Source of the DNA: Trichoplax adhaerens
Taxonomy: Eukaryota > Placozoa > Uniplacotomia > Trichoplacea > Trichoplacidae
Reading direction: 5' to 3'
Length of the DNA: 64,000 nucleotides
Assembly: GCF_000150275.1 (NCBI RefSeq)
Contig: NW_002060959.1
Span: forward strand, 1,085,746-1,149,745
The position numbers were made by a program, and so were the translations under genes. Positions 22,666 to 33,708 of the stretch are shown here, piece by piece (position 1 is the first letter of the stretch; every line of letters starts with the position of its first letter). The notes beneath the pieces were generated by a model. It saw nothing but the letters and a program-made list of their open reading frames with translations, searched no databases and had not been told where the DNA came from.

Positions 22666-24279
22666 TTACAATTCGTCGCGATCAAGGTGGTTCATAACGA
22701 CATTGTATTCCGCTTGGCAGAAACTATATCCGTTAATGGGTTGCGCTCGTAGTCCTCGTCGAATTAGTTGATAGCAACGGTGATGATCAATGCGTGGTAG
22801 TGCTGCATCGACGTTGGTTACTTTAGCGGAGCTCCATAAGCGTTCAGAGACAGCACTAGCGCGAGGCCAGAAACGCTCCATTAAATTGGTTGAATCGACG
22901 TATTCTCCCCATATGCAAGCTTCGCCGCCAATAACCAAATTTTTTTGTTGTTGTGTACCTTTAAAATCTTGAGGATCGCAACGATAAAATCGTTCCCAAT
23001 CACGACCATAACCGATATAATTCAGATACCAACAAGAAGAGAGAATAGTTTGTAAATTCATCTTGGTTACTTTGGCTAATTCTGCTTTATAGCTAGGACT
23101 TGTTTTCCATACTTGTACAACGGTGTTGGGATCGACTTTGACGTTGTTGTCGACCACATCTTGCCATATAATATAGCGTAAGCCAATTTTTTCCATAATA
23201 GTTACTAAATTGTGCTCATAATATTGCTCCAATAATTCATAATGATCACCGAAACCATGTTGTGTCATAAAATTTTGAATATCAGGATTACTTTGCCAAC
23301 AGCTGAAATTGACTTCATCGCCGCCTAAATGAACGTATTGATCAGGAAAGCGTTTCTTAATTTCACGAAAAAAGTCCTCTAGTATGGTATAGGTTGAATT
23401 CAAGATTGGATTGATTGGGCCAAATTGTCCATTGGGGACACCATTTTTACTATAACAAGGGGTAAGAAAGTTGGGAATACTACGCCATGACGATGAATGG
23501 CCGGGAGTATCGAATTCGACGATAACCCGTATACCGCGATCTCGTGCATATTCAATGACCATTTGGACATCGTCAGGTGTGTAAACATGGCGTGGTGTAT
23601 AAGAGCCATGTTGGCTTAATTGTGGATAAGTTAATGAGACAAATGGAAATGACTGATCATCGACAATATGCCAATGAAAGACGTTGAATTTATTATAGGA
23701 CATGGCATCTAAATTTTGTAGAATAACATCCAAAGTAAGGTAGTGTCGAGCAGAGTCGAGCATGACACCGCGATATTTAAATCGTGGATAATCGACAATC
23801 TTGGTCTCCTGGATGAAAAATCCATCATAGGTTGCATCAATTAATTGGCTAAAGCTTTCTAAGCCACGTAGCGCTCCCCAAGTTTGTTTCGCGTGGAGAA
23901 AGGCAACCGGTTGAGGATGAGCGTGAATGGATAGCGAATAGCTTTCATCGGAATTTAAAGTCAAGTTGGCACTTACATCATCAATTTGAACGAATAATTT
24001 GGTCAAATTGCCCACAGCTTTGATGGCATCTTGGTTGGGATTGACCGCCGCGCCTGGTTCATGAGGAGGTAAAGGTCCTAAAAAGATCAACTTTCGATAG
24101 CGCTGAAACGCTTGATTGAGAATGTCGGTGGGCACATCGGTTTCGAATTGAAACTCTTGCGTTATTTTCAACATGGACTCGGATGTCGACATGATTTGAG
24201 GCATGGGCCAAACGCTACCAGCATCACACCACCGTTGGCATAGCAGCGTTATCAAGATGATGATTTGGATGGAAGCCAT
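22666..24279 (-). CDS. HEX: Beta-hexosaminidase (GH20), intronless, C-terminal RDEL
   Basis: This 537-residue protein is a single uninterrupted reading frame. It would remove terminal GlcNAc/GalNAc from glycans and glycoconjugates. Residues 1-20 form a signal peptide with a hydrophobic IIILITLLC core. The GH20 N-terminal domain is followed by the barrel, with RGVMLDSARHY (170-180), FHWHIVDDQSFP (201-212), EFDTPGH (255-261) and the catalytic D-E pair in HLGGDEV (D321-E322). WPRASAVSERLW follows near residue 480. Length and motifs match animal lysosomal HEXA/HEXB. Oddities: no introns although animal HEX genes are intron-rich, the usual RVIPEFD is RVIVEFD, and the protein ends in RDEL, an ER-retrieval signal rather than a lysosomal enzyme terminus. 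It is divergently paired with the 25282 gene. Confidence 0.95.
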   Translation of the reverse strand: MASIQIIILITLLCQRWCDAGSVWPMPQIMSTSESMLKITQEFQFETDVPTDILNQAFQRYRKLIFLGPLPPHEPGAAVNPNQDAIKAVGNLTKLFVQIDDVSANLTLNSDESYSLSIHAHPQPVAFLHAKQTWGALRGLESFSQLIDATYDGFFIQETKIVDYPRFKYRGVMLDSARHYLTLDVILQNLDAMSYNKFNVFHWHIVDDQSFPFVSLTYPQLSQHGSYTPRHVYTPDDVQMVIEYARDRGIRVIVEFDTPGHSSSWRSIPNFLTPCYSKNGVPNGQFGPINPILNSTYTILEDFFREIKKRFPDQYVHLGGDEVNFSCWQSNPDIQNFMTQHGFGDHYELLEQYYEHNLVTIMEKIGLRYIIWQDVVDNNVKVDPNTVVQVWKTSPSYKAELAKVTKMNLQTILSSCWYLNYIGYGRDWERFYRCDPQDFKGTQQQKNLVIGGEACIWGEYVDSTNLMERFWPRASAVSERLWSSAKVTNVDAALPRIDHHRCYQLIRRGLRAQPINGYSFCQAEYNVVMNHLDRDEL

Positions 24280-25281
24280 TTTAAAGGGTTTTAAATACTT
24301 TTACTTTTAATCAATCGCTTGGATTGGTGTACAAACTGGCTATCAGGGAGGGCGTCGTTGATGAATAGATAATCCACGTTCTTGAAGAATCAATGGAGGT
24401 GTGTGTGTGTGTGTGTACTTCCTTCTTGACAGTCAGTATCAATCAGTCGATGATTACTTTTCCACTCCAGTAATCCTATATTGAGTATCCATAAGTCGAA
24501 AATGAGATTTAAAGAAGAATTTTGCAAGTGGAAATCGATCTGATGATTAGATTGCGATTTTCCAAGATTGTGTTATTGTAACGTGATGACTGCGAGCGTT
24601 GGTGAGGGATGACGTTTCATAAACGTTGAAGTGGATTTAGCGTCAGTTGTCGTTGTCGTTGTCACGGTATGTTGGTGTCAGTCGTTTGTCATCGTCGTCG
24701 TGGGTGACAGTCAATCCACACAGATCGTGCCCATTGCTCAACCATCGATGGATGAAGTCACATGATGTCCGTGTGGTCATGCTACAGTACAGTTCTACCC
24801 ACTCGTGTCCACTTCTGCTGAGAAAATGACACTACCCACAGTACCCAGTGTTGTGATCGATGACGTCAACGATGTGTTGTGACCGTGGAGTTGTTTTTCT
24901 CAAGTCTAGTTGCTGCTGTTTCGATACCTACCCACAGACACTTTGATCAAGTCCGGTCCGGTACGGTACCAGCGATCGTGTAGCAGCGACGTCAACCCTA
25001 TCGTCATTCCTGTGCTGTACTGTATACTGTACATCATAAAGGGATTGAACCGAACCGAACCGAACCTTAGCTTTACTGTACCCATATTACAGTGTACAGT
25101 ACTGTACACTGTACACTATATGTACTGTACTGTACTGTACTGTACATCGTTTCCTCAATTCATCAAACCATTCTGAACAACGAAAGGATTCATCTTAGCC
25201 ATCACTCAAGTCGATTAAACTTCCTTTACCAGCTAAAATACTGCAAGAGTTCTTTGTAGACGACGAAGTTAGTCCATTGCG
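24280..25281. promoter_or_regulatory. Divergent intergenic (probable bidirectional promoter) of the two hexosaminidases
   Basis: About 1 kb separates the two start codons, so promoters for both genes must lie here or upstream of unseen 5' exons. It is richer in GC than its surroundings. It holds a palindromic CRE-like TGACGTCA at 24861-24868, a (GT)n run near 24400, a ccgaa repeat near 25048, and runs of tactgtac/tgtacagtac at 25085-25147. Minor open frames here are antisense shadows of these repeats. Confidence 0.6.
24861..24868. promoter_or_regulatory. CRE-like palindrome TGACGTCA
   Basis: A perfect CREB/ATF consensus octamer in the hexosaminidase divergent promoter. Two more perfect copies in the window are at 28486-28493 and 41730-41737. 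Function is inferred from the consensus only. Confidence 0.4.
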
Positions 25282-26925
25282 ATGAGAATGGAATCCAAAT
25301 GGAGATGGAAAATTCTACTCGTGGTTAGCGTAGTGGCATTCTATTGCAGTTATGCTGTTGAAGGCTATGTTGCTGTATGGCCTATGCCGCAAACGATGTC
25401 GACAACAAGCTCTTATTTACGAATTCGTCCTCAACAGTTTCAATTTGAGAGCGATAGTCAATCCAGTCTACTCCGTCGAGCTTTCCAAAGGTACATGAAA
25501 ATTGCTTTCTTACAACCGTTGCCTCCAAATGAGCCTGCTGCTGCTGTAGACCCTAGTGCACCAAAGCCTCATGTCATCGGTAATTTAACATCATTATTCT
25601 TTCAAATCGATAATCCCAATACGGATCTGCGCTTAGGAATGGACGAAAGTTATTCACTCTCGATACGTGCCACTCCTCAACCGGTTGCATTTGTACATAC
25701 CAAAGAGATATGGGGTGCTTTACGCGCTCTCGAAACTTTCAGCCAACTGATTGATGCTCGAGCGGATGGCTTTTTCATTAGTGAAGCCAAAATCATCGAT
25801 TTCCCTCGCTTTAGTCATCGTGGGATATTGGTTGATACTGCAAGACATTACTTAACCATGGATACTTTATTACAACATTTAGATGCAATGGCTTACAACA
25901 AATTTAACGTTCTCCATTGGCATATTGTCGATGATCAGTCCTTTCCCTTTGTTTCCTTAACTTTTCCCAACATGAGTTTGTTCGGCGCTTATACACAGCG
26001 TCATATTTATACCCCGGAGGATGTCAGTAAAGTTATTGAGTACGCTCGCGATCGCGGCATCCGTGTTATACCCGAATTTGATACACCTGGCCATGCATCA
26101 TCTTGGAAAAGTATTCCCAATCTATTAACGCCTTGTTATGGCCCCAATAACATACCCAATGGAAATTTTGGACCCATTAATCCTATTGTTGATTCCAATT
26201 ACGAATTTCTAGCCGTTTTTTTCTCCGAGATTAAGAAAAGATTCCCTGATGCTTATGTCCATTTAGGTGGTGACGAAGTCAGTTTCAGTTGTTGGGCTAG
26301 CAATCCAGATATTCAAGATTTTATGGTTCAAAAGGGCTTTGGTAAAAATTTTGCTCTACTGGAACAATACTACGAAACTCGTTTATTACAACTAGTTGAA
26401 AAGGTTGGCTTGCGCTATATTATATGGCAAGATGTCATTGATAATAAAGTCAAGGTCAATCCAAATACTGTGGTACAAGTTTGGAGATCATCGCCTAGTT
26501 ATAAGAGTGAACTGAAACGTGTAACCTCGCTCAACTTGAAAACAATCTTGTCGTCTTGTTGGTATCTTGATTTAATTGGCTATGGTCGCGATTGGGAAGG
26601 CTATTATCGTTGCGATCCACAAAATTTCAAAGGTACCACGGCTGAGAAGAATTTAGTTTTTGGCGGTGAAGCTTGTCTATGGGGAGAGTACGTCGATTCC
26701 ACCAACTTTCTGGAAAGGATGTGGCCGCGTGCTAGCGCTATTGGCGAAAGATTATGGAGCTCTGCCAAAGTCAACAATGTCGATGCCGCTTTACCTCGTA
26801 TCGACTATCATCGCTGTCAACACCATATTCGTCGCGGTATACGTGCTCAACCTGTTAACGGCTACAGTTTTTGTCAAGCGGAATATAATACCGTGATGAG
26901 ATATATGAAGAAGGATGAGCTATGA
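25282..26925 (+). CDS. HEX: Beta-hexosaminidase (GH20), intronless, C-terminal KDEL
   Basis: This 547-residue paralogue of the divergent neighbour has the same domain plan. It has a signal anchor or signal peptide (hydrophobic residues 10-27), RGILVDTARHY (180-190), LHWHIVDDQSFP (211-222), RVIPEFDTPGH and the catalytic HLGGDEV (D331-E332), with GGEACLWGEYVDSTN near residue 465. Both proteins keep the DESYSLSI and PRIDHHR/PRIDYHR segments, so they arose by gene duplication. It too is a single exon and ends in the canonical ER-retrieval tetrapeptide KDEL (MRYMKKDEL). Lysosomal hexosaminidases normally lack such a signal, so an ER or early secretory role in glycan trimming is the straightforward inference. 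A polyadenylation signal AATAAA occurs at 27356. Confidence 0.95.
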   Translation: MRMESKWRWKILLVVSVVAFYCSYAVEGYVAVWPMPQTMSTTSSYLRIRPQQFQFESDSQSSLLRRAFQRYMKIAFLQPLPPNEPAAAVDPSAPKPHVIGNLTSLFFQIDNPNTDLRLGMDESYSLSIRATPQPVAFVHTKEIWGALRALETFSQLIDARADGFFISEAKIIDFPRFSHRGILVDTARHYLTMDTLLQHLDAMAYNKFNVLHWHIVDDQSFPFVSLTFPNMSLFGAYTQRHIYTPEDVSKVIEYARDRGIRVIPEFDTPGHASSWKSIPNLLTPCYGPNNIPNGNFGPINPIVDSNYEFLAVFFSEIKKRFPDAYVHLGGDEVSFSCWASNPDIQDFMVQKGFGKNFALLEQYYETRLLQLVEKVGLRYIIWQDVIDNKVKVNPNTVVQVWRSSPSYKSELKRVTSLNLKTILSSCWYLDLIGYGRDWEGYYRCDPQNFKGTTAEKNLVFGGEACLWGEYVDSTNFLERMWPRASAIGERLWSSAKVNNVDAALPRIDYHRCQHHIRRGIRAQPVNGYSFCQAEYNTVMRYMKKDEL

Positions 26926-28300
26926 TTTCATCTACAACAACCAAGACACGACCCTTGCCAAGTAGAAATGGCTTAAAACGAAATAGCCTATCCATCAAAG
27001 TGTAATTCGAAATGATGATACGGTATAGTCAAGCGAGACGCTTTCCTGCTACCATGGCTAAATTCAGTAGGAAAATTGCCTTTATGATTATCATTTCTAG
27101 CAGAATAGAAACTCGATTCGTATGACTCTATTGGATGGTAGTGTCCACAACAGTGAATCAATTTAGCTTTTGTATAGTCCAAAATTTGACTTCATATTCT
27201 AATTTTTATATACTGTATACATATAAACATCAATAGATTGATATCTCTATTTGTCTATTACCTGGATAATTTTCAATGCTGCACTGCTAATAGATCGATT
27301 TGAATCTACTGCATAAGGTGACACAGAAAATGGACAGTTGATTTTGAATGTATGAAATAAAGCAATCAAATGAGCAACCTAGTTGCTGCTGGTACTTGAT
27401 ACTCGTGTATGCCTGTTGGAAGAAATGATGCCGTTGTTTACAAGTTGCAATCATTGAATGGCATGACTAGGATACTCGATCATCCTGAATTATATAGTCA
27501 TTGCAATACAGAATTGAGGCTGCTTTCTGGCATTTCAATGGTAGCATGTCGGCAAAGTGATTGTCCATTTAGGTGATATTGAGTTTTAATTGATAGTCAT
27601 GCGCTTGGAGAACATGTTGCTTTTCTATATACGTACTGCATATACTCTAAACTACTGCTACTGCATGGAAGGATTGTAAAATGACTTCACCAATGGAGTA
27701 TAAAAACACACACTGTAGTAGAGTAGAATACTAGATTGTGAAGATCGATACCTTTGAACTTGATATACAGTACTATTGATGAGCATGTCATGAATATTCT
27801 GACTCGTACAGTAAGTTGCAGTTCCTTCATGCTATTACAGTGCTATACTTGTAAAATACATAGCAACTGTCGTTTGTCGAATTGGCTACAACAGTGGCGA
27901 TGACTTTAATCGATATACTCTACTGTAGAAAAGAGGCTGATTTTGAATGGTGTTGATTTCGTACTATTCAGTTGATGAGATGGTAAAATGTTGAAAAAGA
28001 ATCCCAGAGATAAACAAGATAGACTCAGGACTCTCCATACTCGTACATAGAATACTGCAATTGGTGCTAGGAGTGCTGCTAGGTTGGAAAGATGAAAAGT
28101 ACATGGCCCACTAAGTAGAATGCAATCCGTTGTGTTCTATTGATTAGAATGGATTTGATCCGAGTATAATACATTACTGCACTCCATGGGCTTACTTTTC
28201 CTGTTGTCAATCTTCCAACACACTGCAGCAGAGAAAGGGATTTTGACAAAATGGACAGTCCAACCCCATTTTAGCTTACAGTACAGTAGTATCCTTACAG
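26926..28300. other. Intergenic region downstream of the hexosaminidase gene
   Basis: It contains the likely 3' UTR and an AATAAA at 27356-27361. There is no convincing coding exon. tactgta/tacagta words are scattered through it. Confidence 0.5.
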
Positions 28301-28342
28301 TATAGTCTAGCTACGGCTACTGATGGGCTCCTCAATGGCATT

Positions 28343-28582
28343 TTAGGAGTGGATAATTGACTGCAGTTTGTAAATGGATTTATTTGCAGCTTTTGGAAAC
28401 AGCGCTGAGGGCAGTGCATTTCCCTCAAACCAAGCCTTGAAGTAATGGACAGACGGATGATAGGCGACGGACGTGTGGCTGACACTGACGTCAAGCGGAA
28501 AGTCGGCGATCCGTTCCGCGACCTGCTGTGGTTGACTGTTGAACAGTGTCGAGTGTACTTTCGAATGATTTTTCTTTTCCAT
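28343..28582 (-). CDS. Small open frame, 79 residues, unrecognised
   Basis: A minus-strand frame opens at 28582 and ends at a stop at 28343-28345. Its composition is more protein-like than the repeat-derived frames next to it (RIADFPLDVSVSHTSVAYHP). It might be a small gene or the first exon of a gene, but I recognise no domain. It overlaps a CRE-like palindrome at 28486. It could equally be chance. Confidence 0.25.
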   Translation of the reverse strand: MEKKNHSKVHSTLFNSQPQQVAERIADFPLDVSVSHTSVAYHPSVHYFKAWFEGNALPSALFPKAANKSIYKLQSIIHS

Positions 28583-28699
28583 ATTGAATCTATTGACTTT
28601 ATGTACTGAATGGTGCTATAGGTCACTTCATGACTGGAAAGAGCGTTTTCTTTTACTGCGCATGTTACAGTCGTGTGCAGTAATCTACAGTACTAATTT

Positions 28700-29750
28700 A
28701 CACTTTTACAGTACAAAAGGTTTTCTTTCACAGTACACGGTACTGTACTGTGGTCGTTGCTTGAGAGTTGAGACAACGGAAAACTCGATGATACAAAGCC
28801 CTCGGGCAAGGCACTCCCAAACTGTACTCTTAAGGGTCTCTATTATACACGTACAGTACTGTATATTCAATATAGAAAGCGCTCCAGCCATCAGCTCATT
28901 TACTGCGCATGTTCCATTAGTCTCATCTGAATCATACTGTACTGTACTATGCTGTAGACTACAGTACATGTAGTACAGTACTAACGGTTTTCTTTCACAG
29001 AACTGCACTGTGGACTGTAGTTGGAGTTTTACGGTTCGGTCCGGTACCGTCGACAGTATCAGTCAGTACAGACTGTACTGTACAGTACACCCTTTACAAA
29101 CCCAATTGTCAGTACAGTACTACAGTACTGTAGTGCACGACCATTTACTGCTCATTTACTGCGCATGTTCCATTCGTCTCATCTGAGTCATACTGTGCTG
29201 TAGACTACTGTACAGTGTACAGTACTGTAGTACGGTACTAAAGGTTTTCTTTCACAGTACCGCACTGTAGACTGCAGTTGGAGTTTTACGGTCCGTTCCG
29301 GTCCAGGCTACAGTATGCGTAAATACAGTACGACAGTACGATCAACCGGTCGCACTGTACACTGTACACTGTACTGTCGTCGTGGGTTGTCGATGACACA
29401 AAGCCCTCGACAGCCGGTCAATAGACTCAATATACAAAGCGACGACGGTCGGACTCGCTCCAGCCATCAGCTCATTTACTGCGCATGTTCCACTCGTGTC
29501 ATCGGAGTCATCTGAGTCATACTGTACTGTGCTGTCGACTACAGTGTACAGTATACAGTACTAAACATTTTCTTTCACAGTACTGCACTGTAGACTGCCG
29601 TTGGAGTTTTCCGGTCCAAGCTACAGTATGCCTGAGTACAGTACGACCAACCGGCCGTACTGTACACTGTACACTGTACTGTCGTCGTCTTGTCGATGAC
29701 ACAAAGCCCCTGGACAGCCAGTCAACAGACTCAATATAGAAAGCGACGAC
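28700..29750. repeat. Tandem array (about 260-320-bp units) rich in TACTGTAC palindromes
   Basis: Four degenerate units are marked by gttttctttcacag-type blocks at about 28719, 28986, 29243 and 29565. tttactgcgcatgttcca blocks occur at about 28898, 29156 and 29475, and gatgacacaaagccc blocks at 29391 and 29694. Between the blocks are dense overlapping palindromes such as tgtacagtactgtac. The array ends about 60 bp before the PSMD4 start codon. All open frames within it are repeat-derived. Confidence 0.85.
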
Positions 29751-29806
29751 AAATATCAGCCATCAGCAATTTTTTTCCTCGATTAATCCCTTCCAATCGA
29801 TTCAAA

Positions 29807-32800
29807 ATGGTGTTAGAATCGACTATGATTTGGTAAGTCTAGCGGATAACCAGCGTCTGTTGATAGTGTTGTGATAGTTGACGATGGAATGCGATGGTCA
29901 TGCAGTGGTACACGATCATGACCAGTGAGAAAAATAGACTAATGCTTTTCATTTCTTTTTGCCATACAGCGTTGATGATAGCGAGTGGATGCGAAATGGC
30001 GATTTTTTACCCACTCGAATTCAGGCCCAACAAGATGCTGTCAATCTTCTTTGTCAAGCTAAAACACGCCAAAATGCAGAAAATAATGTGGGCTTACTCA
30101 CGTTAGCCAGGTATGTCAATTGTCAGGCAAAGGATAGCTTTGCAACGCCTGCATCCATTCCATACAGTCTGTACTGGACTGGACAGTTTGTAGCACAAGT
30201 CAAACTGACCACTTGTCGTCGACATGATCCATGGCAGACATTGCATCATTCAACATTAAGTCTTACTATTGAGTACAATCTACTACAACCGTACAGACTG
30301 GATTTCTATCTGTGAATTGATTTTGCTTACAACTGATTGAATGATGATCAAGGACATCAAAGTAGAGAGTGAAGAAAGTCACTTTACCATCACGCTCAAC
30401 GGTTGAATTTCAATGATAAAAGCAATAGAAAATATCCAATTTTCCACTTCATCTTCAGCTATTCCATATCACAATTGAGCGACAATCAAAATGGATTCAT
30501 CAAAGTTATTTCATTAGAAGCTGCGTCATCTTTACCAATGGCAATAATACTCAACTTGGATGGACACTTTGACTTGTTGGTCATATCAAAGAGTCTGAAA
30601 ATAGATACAATAGTAACAGCTTGAACCCAGGACCAGTCTACTGGCCATTCCATCCACTCGATGGGCTGGGAATAACTTTTCTATTCCTTCTGCTACGTCA
30701 TGATCCATTTATATGGAAGTAAAAGTACAAGTGATGCAAAATCAGATAGTAAACTAATTAAGATACTGTACTGTAAGAAATGCGGCCTAAGTTGTTTTAG
30801 TCTTCCTACGAGGCCTCAACCCAGTCGTATGGAAGCACAAGTGACGCAAACGCATTTAGTAAACTACCTACATTACATACTGTACTGTGCTGTAAGAAAT
30901 TCGCCTGAAGTTTTCCTTTCCTTCTGCTACGCCATAATCCATTTTTATGGAAATAGAAGTACAAGTGACACAAAATCAGATAGTATACTCAATAGCAACT
31001 GTGCTGGAAGAATTGGACTAAGGCTATCATTGGTTGTATTAGGATGGAGTTTAGATCAGTTAGATGGACGCATCTTGCCTTATTTCTACTATAAAGGAGT
31101 TCAAAAATTGCTCATGGGTATAGGCTGAACTAAACTAGTTTACTTGCTATAATCACTAGAGTAATGATGATTCTGCTAGTTGGATGGGTTCCATACCAGT
31201 GTTCCATTACTGTTACTACTCCATGGCCCAATCGTATGGAAATAATAGAATTGTAGACTGGGCATGATAAGGCAGAGAAATACAATCTTACACCCATTGA
31301 CTTCCATAATTAGATGGATAGTTTAGCATAAACGGAGGATAACACCTGGATTGATCCAAGCTCAATTTTGAGATCAATACTGTCACTCATCTCAATAGGT
31401 GTATCACTGTATTAGCAGTATCATATCGTAGACTACTAAAAATAAATGCACCATGATTTATAGCAGGATGATTGTATCTGCAGGTTTAAAAAGATTTGAA
31501 AGGGTTAATAAAACTACATTCGCCTCAATTTTACTGGATAATAATCGATAAAAATGCAATCTCTAGAACTCTGATACGTAGGCCATTCGATAAAGGCAGA
31601 ATGATTGTAATCTTTTCAATAATTCATCTCTTATGTTGATACATCTTTAATCTGCTTGACATTTACAGCTTAAGAGTATTAACAACGTTGACCACTGATG
31701 TTGGCAAAATTCTCAAGAACCTTCATGCTGTCTCACCAAAAGGAAAAATTGATATGGCCATTGGTGCAAGTACTGCTATTGTAAGTCAATTTTTTTCTAC
31801 ATATCTACATTACAATAGCGTTGTGATGAGATTCTCAAGTTAAACGTGAAACACACACTTAAGAGATAGTAGAACTGTAGTATAAGTAGCATTATCTTCA
31901 AGATTGTTGTATGTAATTTTGGCATTATCAAAAGCAATTACTCTATCTACGGTAATCCATAGCACGGTACTGATATGGTAGTATTGCTCGCTCCATGTAA
32001 TATTCATAATTTCCATACTTTTTTAACATATTATTAATAATTTCTTAATAGTTGGCCTTAAAGCATCGAATGAGCAAAAATCATAAAATGAGACTCATAA
32101 TATTTATTGGTAGCCCTATTGAAACAGAAGAAAAAGATGTAATTTCAATCAATTTATCATAAAATTATTGGCTTTCCATTTAATTTTATTTTATACGATA
32201 AAAGTATACATTTTAAATGAAATTCGTTCACATCTTTAGTTAACGAAACTTGCCAAGAAATTAAAAAAGAATAAAGTCAGCGTCGATGTCGTTAACTTTG
32301 GAGAAGACGTATGATAATTATCAGCTACTATCTTGATTGAACATGATTAACTACAGTTATTTTTGAACCTGTAACCATTGTTTTTTAGACTTCTAATACA
32401 GAAAAACTAACAGCTTTTATCAATACTGTAAATGATAAACAAGGTTCAAGGTAAAAAATGAAGAAAGTTTATCTATATCGCACAGTGTTGATCATTTTCG
32501 TAGAAGTAGAATTGTTTATCAGTCAACAAACTCAACTTGCTATCCTTAAACCATCATAGTTTATATAGACAGTATTGCTTTCAATTGAAAAGTCTATTCG
32601 TTGTTTAATCCAATTATTAAATAATCATGCGCTAATCTAGACTAAATAGCTGCTACATGATTTTTTGATATATAGTCATTTAGTTACTGTACCACCTGGA
32701 CCACTACTTTCGGATGCGTTAATGTCCTCTCCTATTATGGCGAATGAAGACGGCTCAATGCCAAATACCGTTAGCGGTTTCGGCGGCAATGTTGATTTTG

Positions 32801-33708
32801 TAGATGCTGATGTTGATCCAGAATTAGCTATGGTACAAATGAGATAGATAGTTTGTATCATCCAATAGCTGAACACCGTAAATGCCATTGATAATTTTTA
32901 TAAATTATTGTTTCATCAGGCTCTTCGCGTTTCTCTTGAAGAATCGCGGCAAAGACAAGAAGAAGAAAGTAAGAAAGCAAATTCTGTTGCGGCTCAGGAT
33001 GGCAGTGCATTTACACCCAATCCAAGTCAGTTACAGTGTAAATTATATTCGTTGCTGTTAATGTACATTGTTTCATAGTTACCAGACTAATTAGTTTACT
33101 ATTGGTTTATAGGTTCTATTGAAGAATCATTACTTGAACAAGCATTGGCCATTTCTCTAGATTCTAGAATGGAGACAACTACTCCAAATACGGATAGGCC
33201 AGATACAACGCCGAGGGTAAGATAGTCAAAAATTGATCCGTTACTGTCATTATCCAATTCTATAGGTTAGAATCAGCTAAAAAGGATGTCCAGTGTTATG
33301 AAGAGCAACTGATATTAATCGATGATTTTATTCACTATGGAATTATTGCATTCAGGAGGTCTCAAGTTTAACTGAAGAGGAACAAATGGAACTTGCTATG
33401 CAGATGTCATTACAAGGTAGGCCTATAACTGTAATAGATATGTAATGATTGCTTGTTGAATTTTATATTGATTTTGGATAGACTTTAAAGATATACGAGA
33501 AGGCAATGATGGAAATAAAGAAATGGACGAGGAAATGGATGCTACGGATTTAATTTCCGATCCATCAGTGTTACAAACGGTATTGGGTAGTTTAGAAGGA
33601 ATCGATCCGAATAGCGATATGGTAAGAAATTTAATGGGATCTCTACAAGAAGAGGAAGAGGCTATGGATGTAGATGATGGTAAAAAGGAGAATAAAGATG
33701 CAAAATGA
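29807..33708 (+). CDS. PSMD4: 26S proteasome ubiquitin receptor PSMD4/Rpn10
   Basis: Exons: 29807-29832, 29970-30110, 31669-31780, 32052-32138, 32240-32308, 32389-32450, 32676-32832, 32920-33025, 33113-33216, 33357-33417, 33482-33708. All junctions are GT-AG with compatible phases and give 383 residues (human about 377). The N-terminal VWA domain begins [20 protein letters not shown] and includes [15 protein letters not shown] and VNFGEDTSNTEKL, then [15 protein letters not shown]. Three ubiquitin-interacting motifs follow: [30 protein letters not shown] and [15 protein letters not shown]. The C-terminus has the conserved [16 protein letters not shown] block and an acidic-basic tail. The protein sits in the 19S base-lid interface, binds Lys48-linked chains and anchors the lid. 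Intron 2 is unusually long (about 1.56 kb). Confidence 0.97.

Noticed and set aside
22666-26925. Bacterial horizontal transfer of the hexosaminidases because they are intronless
   Set aside because: The protein motifs and length match animal HEXA/HEXB throughout, so retroposition or intron loss is simpler.
28584-29739. Several overlapping open frames on both strands in the PSMD4 upstream array
   Set aside because: They read through palindromic tandem repeats, have mirror-image partners on the other strand and no domains.
28700-29750. CRISPR array
   Set aside because: Units are hundreds of bases long, degenerate and without spacer structure, in a eukaryotic context.
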